Assembly (NCBI GenBank): GCA_027592745.1
Contig: JAQCLG010000008.1
Coordinates: 1 to 47,881 of the forward strand
Origin: Pseudomonadota bacterium
GTDB taxonomy: Bacteria; Pseudomonadota; Alphaproteobacteria; SP197
Reading direction: 5' to 3'
DNA: 47,881 nucleotides
The notes under the pieces were generated by a model. It was given only the letters and a program-made list of their open reading frames with translations, ran no database searches and was not told the DNA's origin. This document shows positions 24,223-32,413 of this stretch, in pieces (the stretch's first letter is position 1; every line of letters starts with the position of its first letter). The translations under genes were made by a program, and so were the position numbers.

Positions 24223-24897
24223 TCAGGGATCGCCGGGAACGCCGTAGCTGGGGGTGTCGCGCGGGTCGATGGCGCGCTGGACATAGGCCGGCATCTGCGG
24301 CCGGTAGACGTCCCAGACGCGGCGCAGTTCGGCAATGGGTTCGTCGTGCCAGTCGACCCGCAGTTCGCAGATCGGCCAGTCGTGTTCGTGGCAAACCTTG
24401 ACGCCCACCGAACGGACGTCGCCTTCCTCGCCGCCGGCATCGAGGCCGCCCTCGACGGCGCGCAGCAGGCGCTCGACCAGGTGTTCGTCGGGGTCGGCCA
24501 TGAAGGCGCTGACCATGGCCGCGGGCACGTCGCGGGTGCTGAGCAGGTTGCCCGCGGCGATGCAGTTCTCGCCCTCGATGACGTTGTTGGTGCCCAGGGT
24601 GTGGGCGCCGGAGTGATGGGCGGTATGGCCCAGGCGGTCGATGATGGTGAGCTGGCGGTAGTCGGAGAATTCCTTGGCCTCGATCATCACCTTCATCGCC
24701 GCGCGCGCACCATAGCCGCGCGCCATTAGGTCCAGCCCCATCAGGCCCAGCCCCGGATCGGTGATGTTCTGGGTGGCCACGGCGCCGACATGGCCGCGCA
24801 CCCAGGCGCAGCGCGCCGCCACGGCGGGGCTGGAGGAGGTCACGACGACCCCGAACATGCCGGTGCGGGCACAGCGGCCGGTGAGCGAGAAAGTCAT
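24223..24897 (-). CDS. DUF1028 family protein (Ntn-hydrolase-like)
   Basis: 224 residues, close to family length. Conserved DUF1028 features are the N-terminal FSLTGRCARTGMFGVVVTSS, HVGAVATQNITDPGLGLMGL, RQLTIIDRLGHTAHHSGAHT, and the GENCIAAGNLLS motif (ENCIAAGN is strongly conserved). A C-terminal extension ends near PQMPAYVQRAIDPRD. DUF1028 proteins have an Ntn-hydrolase-like fold and often sit in amino-acid or peptide catabolic clusters; the reaction is unproven. SD GGAGGAGG precedes the ATG. It is the last gene of the putative HpaB-RidA-DUF1028 transcription unit. Confidence 0.88.
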   Translation of the reverse strand: MTFSLTGRCARTGMFGVVVTSSSPAVAARCAWVRGHVGAVATQNITDPGLGLMGLDLMARGYGARAAMKVMIEAKEFSDYRQLTIIDRLGHTAHHSGAHTLGTNNVIEGENCIAAGNLLSTRDVPAAMVSAFMADPDEHLVERLLRAVEGGLDAGGEEGDVRSVGVKVCHEHDWPICELRVDWHDEPIAELRRVWDVYRPQMPAYVQRAIDPRDTPSYGVPGDP

Positions 24898-24970
24898 GAG
24901 TCGTCCTCCTCCAGGATCATGGTCATCGGCGGATCGTTCCTGCGCTGGGCCCGAGGCCGACAGCGGCAGG

Positions 24971-25387
24971 TCAGGCCTCGTCGTCGGGAATGACGGCGTC
25001 GACGTCGATCTCCATCACCATCTCGGGCTTGGCCAGGGCCTGCACGACAAGGCCGGTCGAGACCGGATAGACGCCCTTCAGCCACTTGCCGATGACGTTG
25101 TAGACCGGCTCGCGGTAGCGCGGATCGGTCAGGTAGATCGTGATCTTGCAGATGTGCTCCAGCTTGCCGCCGGCTTCCTCGATCAGGCGCTTGACGCAGC
25201 TCATCGCCATCTCGGCCTGGACTGCGGGGTCGCCCACGCCATGGAAGCTGCCGTCGAGGTCGAAGCCGGTCTGGCCGCGCATGAAGATGTGCTTGCCCGC
25301 ACGCACGACCATGCACAGGTCGTTGTCGAGGCTCTGCTCGGGATACATCGCCTTGGTGTTGAACTTGCGGAAGCGCTGGTGCGCCAT
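24971..25387 (-). CDS. RidA family (YjgF/YER057c/UK114) protein
   Basis: 138 residues, complete. Family features are YPEQSLDNDLCMVVRAGKHI, FMRGQTGFDLDG, AEMAMSCVKRLIEEAGGKLE, HICKITIYLTDPRYREPVYN and the C-terminal KPEMVMEIDVDAVIPDD. The RidA arginine that binds substrate carboxylates would be the one in ITIYLTDPRYR. RidA proteins hydrolyse reactive imines/enamines; members in catabolic operons can be specific deaminases (for example of 2-aminomuconate). It lies between an HpaB-type monooxygenase and a DUF1028 gene, so clearing a reactive intermediate of that pathway is a reasonable inference. Confidence 0.9.
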   Translation of the reverse strand: MAHQRFRKFNTKAMYPEQSLDNDLCMVVRAGKHIFMRGQTGFDLDGSFHGVGDPAVQAEMAMSCVKRLIEEAGGKLEHICKITIYLTDPRYREPVYNVIGKWLKGVYPVSTGLVVQALAKPEMVMEIDVDAVIPDDEA

Positions 25388-25436
25388 GGTCTGGTTTCCC
25401 CTTCGGAATCGGTGTGGTGGAAGCTTACAGCAACCG

Positions 25437-25478
25437 GCCCCGGCCCTCCCACCGCTTCGCGGCGGAGAAGGCCGGGGC
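25437..25478 (-). other. Intercistronic stem-loop between the monooxygenase and ridA-like genes
   Basis: GCCCCGGCC pairs with GGCCGGGGC, and inside CTCC/GGAG and CCGC/GCGG stack around a TTC loop. It lies in the 118-nt gap between the flavin monooxygenase stop and the RidA start. It has no U-run and could be a processing or mRNA-stability element that gives the two genes different expression. Confidence 0.5.
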
Positions 25479-25505
25479 TGTTGGCAACCTGTGGCCGCTG
25501 TCGCG

Positions 25506-26957
25506 TTACTTCTTGCCCAGGACGCGGTCGGAAAGGCCCGCGGCCGTCTTCACGAAACCCAGCGCATTGTCGAAGTCGAAGTTGCGGTAGACCGCGCCGA
25601 GATGGGCAAAGGGCGCCGACTGGGCAAAGAGCTGGAAGGTCAGCTTGTGGCCGGCGTAGTCGGAGTTCATCAGGTCGCGGCCGAAGGCGAGCAGCTTGCG
25701 CCGGTCCTCGGCCTGCCAGTCGTCGTTGACGCTGTAGAACTTCGCCATCCACTCGGCGGTCTCAGGCGCGTTGAACGCCGAGCTGTCGGGCGTCACGCAG
25801 ATCTGGCCGCCGCACAGTTCGCGCGCGATGTGGACCATGGCCGGAAGCTGGCTGCAGGCCAGCACACGGCCGGTGTAGAGCAGGGACTGGTTGGGCATCA
25901 GGAAGCCGCCGGGGCTTTCCTGGGCAAGGGCGATGGCGCCGGAGAGATGGGCGTTGATGCCCTCGCGGTAGCAGGCGAGCTGGGCCAGCTTCTCCTGCAC
26001 GGCCTGCTGCTTGTCGAGGCCCGTCTGGCGCACGTTGAACAGCGCCGTGCCGATCAGCAGGTCGGCGATGTGCATGATGCGCAGTACGAACATGTAGGCG
26101 CTGTAGCGGTGCAACGTGCCGCGGATGAAGGTCGCCGCCGCGGTGTGGCGGTAGAACAGCATGTTCTCCCAGGGCACTAGGACGTTGTCGAAGACGAGCA
26201 GGGTATCGACCTCGTCGACCCGGTTCGACAGCGGATAGTCGGCGGCCGGCTTCACGCCGGCAAAGCCGTTGCGGCAGATGTGCTTGAGGCCCGGCGCGTT
26301 CATCGGGCAGATGAAACCCAGCGCGTAGTCCGACAGCTTGTCGTTGCCCCAGTTGGCGATGGTCGGCTTGACGAAGGCCTGATGGGCATAGGCCGCGGCC
26401 GTCTCGTACTTGGCGCCGCGCACCACGACGCCGGCGTCGGTCTCCTTGACGACATGGAGCAGCATGTCGGGGTCCTGGTCCTGGGGCGCCTTGGAGCGGT
26501 CGCCCTTGGGATCGGTGTTGGCGCTGACGTGGAAGATGTCGTTCTTCAGGACGTTCTGGATGTGGTTGTCGATGTTGGCGGCCCAGGCATTGTCGACTTG
26601 GTTGAGGATGTCCTTGCCGTCGGCTAGCGACCACATCTCGCCCACGGTCTCGTCGCCCACGCGGGTGACGACGCCGCCGATCTCGCGCATCACCATGCTC
26701 ACCCAGTCGCGCTTGGCCCACCAGTCAGCCTGGGTATGCGGCGGCTGCCAGGAGGTGGCGAACTTCTCGCCGTCCCTCTCGTAGGCCATGGTGCCGGCGA
26801 ACTTCACCTCGTGCGCCATGTCGTAGATGCGCGCGCGGACATCGACGATGGGCTTGAAGGAGCGATGGCTGGGAACGTCCTTGACGACCTCGCCGTCGAT
26901 GAAAACCTCCCGCCCGTCGCGCAGGGAGTCGCGGTACTGGTCGCCGGTCATCAGCAT
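25506..26957 (-). CDS. HpaB/PvcC-type FAD-dependent monooxygenase family protein
   Basis: 483 residues, full-length member of the 4-hydroxyphenylacetate 3-monooxygenase (HpaB) / PvcC / 4-hydroxybutyryl-CoA dehydratase superfamily. Features are MLMTGDQYRDSLRDGREVFI, the FAD-region FICPMNAPGLKHICRNG, LVFDNVLVPWENMLFYRH, and the C-terminal domain HIARELCGGQICVTPDSSAF. These enzymes use FADH2 supplied by a separate reductase (HpaC type) to hydroxylate phenols; no such reductase is in the window. The start has AGGAG 8 nt upstream. It is divergent from a LysR regulator and upstream of the RidA and DUF1028 genes. The substrate is unknown; the retention of CoA-dehydratase-like members in the family makes function ambiguous. 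Confidence 0.88.
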   Translation of the reverse strand: MLMTGDQYRDSLRDGREVFIDGEVVKDVPSHRSFKPIVDVRARIYDMAHEVKFAGTMAYERDGEKFATSWQPPHTQADWWAKRDWVSMVMREIGGVVTRVGDETVGEMWSLADGKDILNQVDNAWAANIDNHIQNVLKNDIFHVSANTDPKGDRSKAPQDQDPDMLLHVVKETDAGVVVRGAKYETAAAYAHQAFVKPTIANWGNDKLSDYALGFICPMNAPGLKHICRNGFAGVKPAADYPLSNRVDEVDTLLVFDNVLVPWENMLFYRHTAAATFIRGTLHRYSAYMFVLRIMHIADLLIGTALFNVRQTGLDKQQAVQEKLAQLACYREGINAHLSGAIALAQESPGGFLMPNQSLLYTGRVLACSQLPAMVHIARELCGGQICVTPDSSAFNAPETAEWMAKFYSVNDDWQAEDRRKLLAFGRDLMNSDYAGHKLTFQLFAQSAPFAHLGAVYRNFDFDNALGFVKTAAGLSDRVLGKK

Positions 26958-27050
26958 GGGAATAACTCCTAATCGCGTTGGCGGGCAGATTGCCCTGTGA
27001 CATCACCCAGACAAATTATTATCTTCATCGGTGCAGCATAGGATTTTCCG

Positions 27051-27968
27051 ATGAACTACACGCTCAAGCACCTGCGCTACTTCACCGCCGCGGCGGAAGT
27101 CGGCAGCGTCACCGGCGCTTCCGAAATCTGCCACGTCTCGCAGCCGTCGGTCTCGGCCGCCATCGCCCACCTGGAGGACGTCTTCGGCGTCCAGCTCTTC
27201 ATCCGCCACCATGCCCAGGGGCTTTCGCTCACTCCCGCGGGGACCCGGCTCTGCGCGGCCGCCCGCGACCTGCTGACCCATGCCGAGGAACTCTCCCAGG
27301 ATGCCGCCGGCCTGGCCGAGGGGCTCAGTGGCGAGCTCGATGTCGGCTGTTTCGTCACCTTCGCGCCCTTCGTCCTGCCCGGCCTGCTGCGGGTGCTGGC
27401 CGGCGAACACCCCGCGATCCGCGTGCGCCCGCACGAGGACGACCTGCGTGCCGTGCTCGAGGGGCTGCGCCGGGGGCGCTACGAGATCGCGGTGACCTAC
27501 GATCTCAGCCTTTCCCAGGACATCGCCTTCGAGCCGCTCGTCACCGTGCCGATCCATGCCGTGCTGCCGGCGGCCCACCGCCTTGCCCGCCGCCGCAGCG
27601 TCCGGCTGGCCGAACTGGTCGAGGAGCCGCTGGTGCTGCTGGCGCTGCCCGAAAGCCGCAGCCACTTCCTCTCGGTCTTTGCCGAGGCCGGGCTGGAACC
27701 CAACATCGCCTACGAGACCGGCTCCTTCGAGATGGTCCGGGGTCTGGTCGCCAACGGCTACGGCTACGGCCTGATGCATTCGCGCGCACCCCATCACCGG
27801 GCGCTCGACGGCACGCCGCTGGCCTGCGTGCCGATCTCCGAGCCGCACCGTGAGATGCACATGGGCCTGGCGCGCCTGGAGAGCACTCGTGCGACCCGCA
27901 TGGGCCTTGCCTTTGCGCAGACCTGCCGCAGCCACCTTGCCGCCCTGCTCGACACGCCCCGGGGGTAG
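27051..27968 (+). CDS. LysR family transcriptional regulator
   Basis: 305 residues. The N-terminal winged helix-turn-helix is MNYTLKHLRYFTAAAEVGSV, followed by ICHVSQPSVSAAIAHLEDVF. The effector-binding domain (~90-295) begins SGELDVGCFVTFAPFVLPGL. The gene is divergent from the flavin monooxygenase with 93 nt between starts, the classic arrangement for a LysR activator of the neighbouring catabolic operon. It converges with the SDR gene with 5 nt between stops. Confidence 0.93.
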   Translation: MNYTLKHLRYFTAAAEVGSVTGASEICHVSQPSVSAAIAHLEDVFGVQLFIRHHAQGLSLTPAGTRLCAAARDLLTHAEELSQDAAGLAEGLSGELDVGCFVTFAPFVLPGLLRVLAGEHPAIRVRPHEDDLRAVLEGLRRGRYEIAVTYDLSLSQDIAFEPLVTVPIHAVLPAAHRLARRRSVRLAELVEEPLVLLALPESRSHFLSVFAEAGLEPNIAYETGSFEMVRGLVANGYGYGLMHSRAPHHRALDGTPLACVPISEPHREMHMGLARLESTRATRMGLAFAQTCRSHLAALLDTPRG

Positions 27969-27973
27969 GGCCC

Positions 27974-28798
27974 TCACATCTTCCGGTTCTCGGGCACCTC
28001 GTTGTGCTTCCTGACCCAGAGGAAGAGGTCGCTGGTCGCCTGGTTGCCGCCGGCCACCACCAGGGTCTGGCCGGAGGTCCAGCCGGCCTCGTCGGAGCAG
28101 AGATAGACCGCGGCCGCGGCGATGTCCTCGGGCTTGCCGACCCGGTTGATGGGATAGAACGATGCGCGCGTCTTGCGGTCCTCCTCGGTCTTGAGATGGC
28201 GCGCGACCAGCGGCGTGTCGATCAGCGCCGGGGCGATGGCGTTGATGCGCACGTTGTGGCGGCCGTATTCGATGCCCATGGTCTGGGTCAGGCTGACCAG
28301 GGCCGCCTTGGCCGAACCGTAGATCGCCTCGCCCGGTGCGGCATGCACGCCGTCGATGGAGACGATGTTGAGGATGGCGCCGCCGCCGCCCGCGGCCATG
28401 TGGTCGGCGACCTTGCGGGCACAGAAGAAGGGCGCGCGCACGTTGAGCTGGTAGATCGCGTCGAAGCCCTCGATCGTGGCCTCTTCCAGCGGTCCGATAC
28501 CGCCCTTCACGGAGGAGCCGCCGCCGGCATTGTTGACCCAGACGTCGATGCGGCCCATCGCGGCGATGGCGCTGTCGATCAGGCCCAGGGCGGCATCGAG
28601 ATCGCCCATATCCGTGACGATCGGCCAGGCCCGGCGCCCCAGGGCCTCGATCTCGCCGGCGACCGCGTCGATCTGCTCGCGCGTGCGGGCGGCCAGCACG
28701 ACATCGGCGCCCTGGCGTGCGAAATCCAGGGCGATCTGCCGGCCGATGCCGCGGCCCGCGCCGGTCACGACGGCCTTCTTGTCTGCGTAGGAAAACAT
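27974..28798 (-). CDS. Short-chain dehydrogenase/reductase
   Basis: 274 residues, classical SDR. The cofactor motif is VVTGAGRGIGRQIALDF (TGxxxGIG), and NNAG appears as VWVNNAGGGSS. The catalytic set includes Ser in LNIVSIDGVHA and Tyr/Lys in AIYGSAKAALVSL (YxxxK). An Arg after the Gly-rich loop region (AARTREQID) favours NADP(H), though this is only suggestive. A short C-terminal tail (WVRKHNEVPENRKM) exceeds the usual end. AAGGAG lies 7 nt before the ATG. Substrate unknown; possibly part of the catabolic region on both sides. Confidence 0.92.
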   Translation of the reverse strand: MFSYADKKAVVTGAGRGIGRQIALDFARQGADVVLAARTREQIDAVAGEIEALGRRAWPIVTDMGDLDAALGLIDSAIAAMGRIDVWVNNAGGGSSVKGGIGPLEEATIEGFDAIYQLNVRAPFFCARKVADHMAAGGGGAILNIVSIDGVHAAPGEAIYGSAKAALVSLTQTMGIEYGRHNVRINAIAPALIDTPLVARHLKTEEDRKTRASFYPINRVGKPEDIAAAAVYLCSDEAGWTSGQTLVVAGGNQATSDLFLWVRKHNEVPENRKM

Positions 28799-28918
28799 GC
28801 ACTGGCTCCTTGGTGTCAGGGACTGGGGATGTCAGGGACCGGTCGATCCTTGACCGCTTCGCCATGCGGAACAAGCGGTCGCGCGAGCGTGAACACGCCT
28901 CCCCATCCTGTCGCACGG

Positions 28919-29857
28919 TCAGGCACGGGCGGGTGGCTCGTCGTCCTCCCGTTGCGTTTCCGGGTCGAGAAAGCGGCGCATCTCCTCCTTGTGGGTGCGG
29001 CAGGCCCCGACCAGCCAGGCGGCGAAGAGATCCATGGCCTCGTCGTTCTCGGGGTCGCGCCGCGCCAGCACGTAGGTGCCGCCCTCGAAGGTGACCGCGA
29101 AGGGCCGCATCAGGGTGCCGTCGCGCAGTTCCGGGGCGCTGACGATGTCGTCGCCGACCATCACGCCTTCGCCGCGCACGGCCGCGGCATAAGCCTCTCC
29201 CGATGCCAGGAAGACCGCGCCGCTGGTGGTCTCGACATCCTCCAGACCGGCAAGGTCGAGCCAGCGCTGCCACCAGTCGACCGAGCCCTCGTGGAGCAGG
29301 CGGTGCCGCGAGAGGTCGGCCGGCTCGCGAAGGCTGGGCTCGCCGGCAACCAGGGCGGGACTGCACACAGGAAAGACCGTGTCACGGAACAGCACGTGGC
29401 GCCGCGCCGTCGGTTTCAGGTTGGTGCCGTAGTAGATCACGCCGTCCAGGCGCGCGTTGCTGTCGTCGGCCCAGACCAGTTCGACCGCGACCGTCGGGTG
29501 CCGGGCGCGGAAGGCATCCAGGCGCGGCGCCAGCCAGCGCTGGCCGAAGACGGGATCGACACCGATGCGCAGGGTCAGGCGGCCGGCCTGCAGGCGGCTG
29601 CGTGCCACGGCCCGGCCGATGATGGCGAAGGCCTGGCCCAGTTCCTGCGCCAGCGCCTGCCCCGCCGGGGTCACCGCTACGCGCCGGTGATGCCGCTCGA
29701 AGAGGGCGAGCCCCAGGTCCTGTTCCAGCGCCTTGACCTGGCGCGTCACCGCGACCGGCGTCACCGAGAGTTCCTCGGCGGCCCTCTTGAAGCTCTCGTG
29801 GCGCGCCGCCGCCTCGAAGGTGCGCAGCGCGGCAAGACTTGGAAGCCGGGACGTCAT
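28919..29857 (-). CDS. LysR family regulator, GcvA-like
   Basis: 312 residues. The N-terminus SLAALRTFEAAARHESFKRA followed by AEELSVTPVAVTRQVKALEQ is the GcvA-type wHTH signature. The effector domain includes LTLRIGVDPVFGQRWLAPRL. It is divergent from the tandem Rieske oxygenase genes, with a TTAACC-type dyad in between (29868-29880) that fits a LysR T-N11-A box. The dyad lies only about 10 nt from this start, so autorepression is likely, with activation of the oxygenases as the expected output (inference). Confidence 0.92.
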   Translation of the reverse strand: MTSRLPSLAALRTFEAAARHESFKRAAEELSVTPVAVTRQVKALEQDLGLALFERHHRRVAVTPAGQALAQELGQAFAIIGRAVARSRLQAGRLTLRIGVDPVFGQRWLAPRLDAFRARHPTVAVELVWADDSNARLDGVIYYGTNLKPTARRHVLFRDTVFPVCSPALVAGEPSLREPADLSRHRLLHEGSVDWWQRWLDLAGLEDVETTSGAVFLASGEAYAAAVRGEGVMVGDDIVSAPELRDGTLMRPFAVTFEGGTYVLARRDPENDEAMDLFAAWLVGACRTHKEEMRRFLDPETQREDDEPPARA

Positions 29858-29867
29858 GACCCTTAAT

Positions 29868-29880
29868 TAACCAGAGGTTA
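29868..29880. promoter_or_regulatory. Putative LysR-type operator (T-N11-A dyad)
   Basis: TAACC-AGA-GGTTA is a perfect 5-bp inverted repeat around 3 nt with the T-N11-A form typical of LysR regulator boxes. It lies between the GcvA-like regulator start (29857) and the first Rieske oxygenase start (29972). It is AT-rich relative to its surroundings (TTAATTAACC). Confidence 0.5.
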
Positions 29881-29971
29881 TGCAGGGTGTCAGCCGAAAT
29901 CAGTTGCGCGCAAGGCCCCCGGATCGGGACAATTGCCCATCCGAACAGCAATTGTGGCAGGGGAGGCGGCG

Positions 29972-31129
29972 ATGGCCGAGGCGATGCGTCTGGACGCGTG
30001 GGACGAGCGCCCCGTTGCGGCCGATCCCGAACAGTCGTTCACCCTGTCGGGCCGCCACTACAGCGATCCCGCGGTGTTCGGGGCCGAGAAGGAGCGCATC
30101 TTCTACCGTAGCTGGCAGTATGCCGGCCATGTCGCCGACCTGGAGCAGCCCGGCGACTACATCACCGTGTCGATCGTCGACCAGCCCGTCGCCGTGGTGC
30201 GCGGGCGCGACGGCGTGCTGCGCGGCTTCCACAATGTCTGCCGCCACCGTGCCCATGAGCTGCTGCGCGGTCGCGGCAACCTCAAGGCGGTCATCACCTG
30301 CCCCTACCATGCCTGGGCCTATGGCCTGGACGGCGCCCTGCGCAGCGCGCGCAACTGCAAGAACGTCAAGGGCTTCGACAAGGCCGATTTCTCCCTCAGC
30401 CCCGTGCGGGTCGACGTCGCGCTCGGCATGGTCTTCGTCAACCTCGATCCGGATGCTGTCTCGCTGGCCGAGCAGGCAGGCGACATGTTCACCGATATCC
30501 TGGCCGACCTGCCCGGGGTCGAAAGCCTGCGGCCGTGGCGCGATCCCGCTGCCGCGGCAGCGGGCGGGGAGGTGCGCCGTGGCGGCATGGCCTTCAACTG
30601 GAAGGTGCTCTGCGACAACTGCCTGGAATGCTACCACTGCGAACCGGCCCATCCGGCGTTCTGCGACCTGATCGACATGGACAGCTACCGCACGACGCTG
30701 CACGGACACTGGTCGGTGGCCAAGAGCCGGCTTCTCAGGGGTGACAACGCCGCCTACCCGGTGGACGAGGGGGCGCCTAACAAGCTCGGCAACTTCTGGT
30801 TCCTGTGGCCCAACATCTCCTTCGGCTGCATGCCGGGCCAGGCCTCGCTCGGCGTCTTCGTCATCGATCCCGTCGATGCCGAGACGACGCAGACCCGGGG
30901 CGACATCCTCACCGTGCCCGGCCAGGCGCCCGATCCCCGGCGCTCGGCCTATGGCCGCGGCGTCCTCTGGCCCGAAGACCAGGGCATCTGCGAGGCCGTG
31001 CATCGCGGCCTGAAGTCCCGCGGCTACCACCAGGGCCGCTTCATCGTGGACGAGGGACGCAGCGAGATCAGCGAACACGGCGTCCACCACTTCCAGCGGC
31101 TCTACGCGCAGGCCATGGGCCTCGTCTGA
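29972..31129 (+). CDS. Rieske-type ring-hydroxylating/demethylating oxygenase, alpha subunit (paralog 1)
   Basis: 385 residues. The Rieske [2Fe-2S] ligands are CRHRAH (~90) and CPYHAW (~110). The mononuclear iron ligands lie in DNCLECYHCEPAHPAF (~214-229), and ENWK-type FNWKVLCDNCLECYHC resembles choline monooxygenase, GbcA and carnitine oxygenase more than classical dioxygenases. Several in-frame starts precede it; the ATG at 29972 has GGGGAGG at good spacing. No beta subunit, ferredoxin or reductase gene is adjacent. It is followed 53 nt later by a close paralog and controlled, by inference, by the divergent LysR. Confidence 0.92.
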   Translation: MAEAMRLDAWDERPVAADPEQSFTLSGRHYSDPAVFGAEKERIFYRSWQYAGHVADLEQPGDYITVSIVDQPVAVVRGRDGVLRGFHNVCRHRAHELLRGRGNLKAVITCPYHAWAYGLDGALRSARNCKNVKGFDKADFSLSPVRVDVALGMVFVNLDPDAVSLAEQAGDMFTDILADLPGVESLRPWRDPAAAAAGGEVRRGGMAFNWKVLCDNCLECYHCEPAHPAFCDLIDMDSYRTTLHGHWSVAKSRLLRGDNAAYPVDEGAPNKLGNFWFLWPNISFGCMPGQASLGVFVIDPVDAETTQTRGDILTVPGQAPDPRRSAYGRGVLWPEDQGICEAVHRGLKSRGYHQGRFIVDEGRSEISEHGVHHFQRLYAQAMGLV

Positions 31130-31182
31130 GACGCTCCGCCGGGTCCGCCCGGCTCCGACACAACGCATTCAGGAGAACGCCG

Positions 31183-32334
31183 ATGGCACACGCCGCGACG
31201 ATGAAACGGTCCGACGAACATGTCGTGGATCGCGATGCGGAGACCGCCTGGACCCTGCCGGGCCGACTCTACCACGACCCGGCCGTCTACGAGGCCGAGA
31301 TGCGCACGATCTTCTCGGCAAGCTGGCAATACGGCTGCGCCGCCGCCGATGTCGCGGCTCCCGGCGACTATGTCACGATCGACCTGCCGGCCGATGCCGT
31401 CTTTGTCGTGCGCGGGCGCGATGGCGTGCTGCGCGGCTTCCACAACGTCTGCCAGCACCGCGCCCATCGCCTGCTGGAAGGCAGGGGCAACGTCAAGGCG
31501 GTGGTGACCTGCCCCTATCACGCCTGGGCCTTCGGCCTCGACGGCGCCCTGCGTGCCGCGCGCAACAGCGAAAACGTGAAGGGTTTCGACAGGACGGCCT
31601 TCGGCCTGCGGCCCGTGCAGGTCGAGGTCCATCTCGGCATGGTCTTCGTCAATCCCGACCTGGCCGCGGCCTCGCTGGAAGCCATGGCCGGCGACATGTT
31701 CGCCGATATCGCCGCGTCGCTGCCCTGGCTGGACGAACTGGCGCCCTACCGCGAGACGCGCCAGGACGTCGGCTTCACCTTCGAGGACGACATGGCGTTC
31801 AACTGGAAGGTGCTGATCGACAACTGCCTGGAATGTTACCACTGCGCGCCGGCGCATCCGGCGTTCTGCGACCTGATCGCCATGGACAGCTATCGCACGA
31901 CCGTGCACGGCCTGTGGTCCTCGGCCAAGAGCCGGCTCAACAGACACGACAATGCCGCCTATCCGGTCGCGGCCGATGCCGAACAGACGCGCGGCGACTT
32001 CTGGTACCTGTGGCCCAACATGACCTTCGGCACCTTCCCCGGGCAGGCCAATTTCCTCGCCTTTGCGGTCGAGCCGACCGGTCCGGAAACCACGACCACG
32101 CGCAGCGACTACTTCATGCGCCCGGGCGAACTGGTCCACCCCAGCCGCAGCAACTACGGCCGCGACGTGCTCTGGCCCGAGGACAAGGCGATCTGCGAGG
32201 CCGTCCATCGCGGCCTGAAGTCGCGCGGCTACGGCCAGGGCCGCTTCATCGTCGATCAGGGGCGCAGCGAGATCAGCGAACACGGGGTGCATCATTTCCA
32301 GCGCCTCTACGCGGAAGCGATGGGCATCGGCTGA
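31183..32334 (+). CDS. Rieske-type oxygenase, alpha subunit (paralog 2)
   Basis: 383 residues. All metal ligands are kept: CQHRAH (~90), CPYHAW (~109) and DNCLECYHCAPAHPAF (~212-227). It aligns end to end with paralog 1 and shares long blocks such as VVRGRDGVLRGFHNVC, HPAFCDLI.MDSYRTT.HG, and the C-terminal EISEHGVHHFQRLYA, so it arose by tandem duplication. Differences concentrate in ~150-205 and 260-310, the region lining the substrate pocket. AGGAG precedes the ATG. The pair may be subunits of one heteromer or two enzymes with different substrates. Confidence 0.93.
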   Translation: MAHAATMKRSDEHVVDRDAETAWTLPGRLYHDPAVYEAEMRTIFSASWQYGCAAADVAAPGDYVTIDLPADAVFVVRGRDGVLRGFHNVCQHRAHRLLEGRGNVKAVVTCPYHAWAFGLDGALRAARNSENVKGFDRTAFGLRPVQVEVHLGMVFVNPDLAAASLEAMAGDMFADIAASLPWLDELAPYRETRQDVGFTFEDDMAFNWKVLIDNCLECYHCAPAHPAFCDLIAMDSYRTTVHGLWSSAKSRLNRHDNAAYPVAADAEQTRGDFWYLWPNMTFGTFPGQANFLAFAVEPTGPETTTTRSDYFMRPGELVHPSRSNYGRDVLWPEDKAICEAVHRGLKSRGYGQGRFIVDQGRSEISEHGVHHFQRLYAEAMGIG

Positions 32335-32413
32335 CGCAGGCGTTGCCGGTTGCACCGGCTTCTGCCACAAGGCTCGCCCTTCTCAGGAGGCCGGTGGGAC
32401 AACCGGCGCGACC

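Noticed and set aside
28004-29866. 620-codon open frame on the plus strand, antisense to the SDR and LysR genes
   Set aside because: Shadow frame; the sense genes carry catalytic and HTH motifs.
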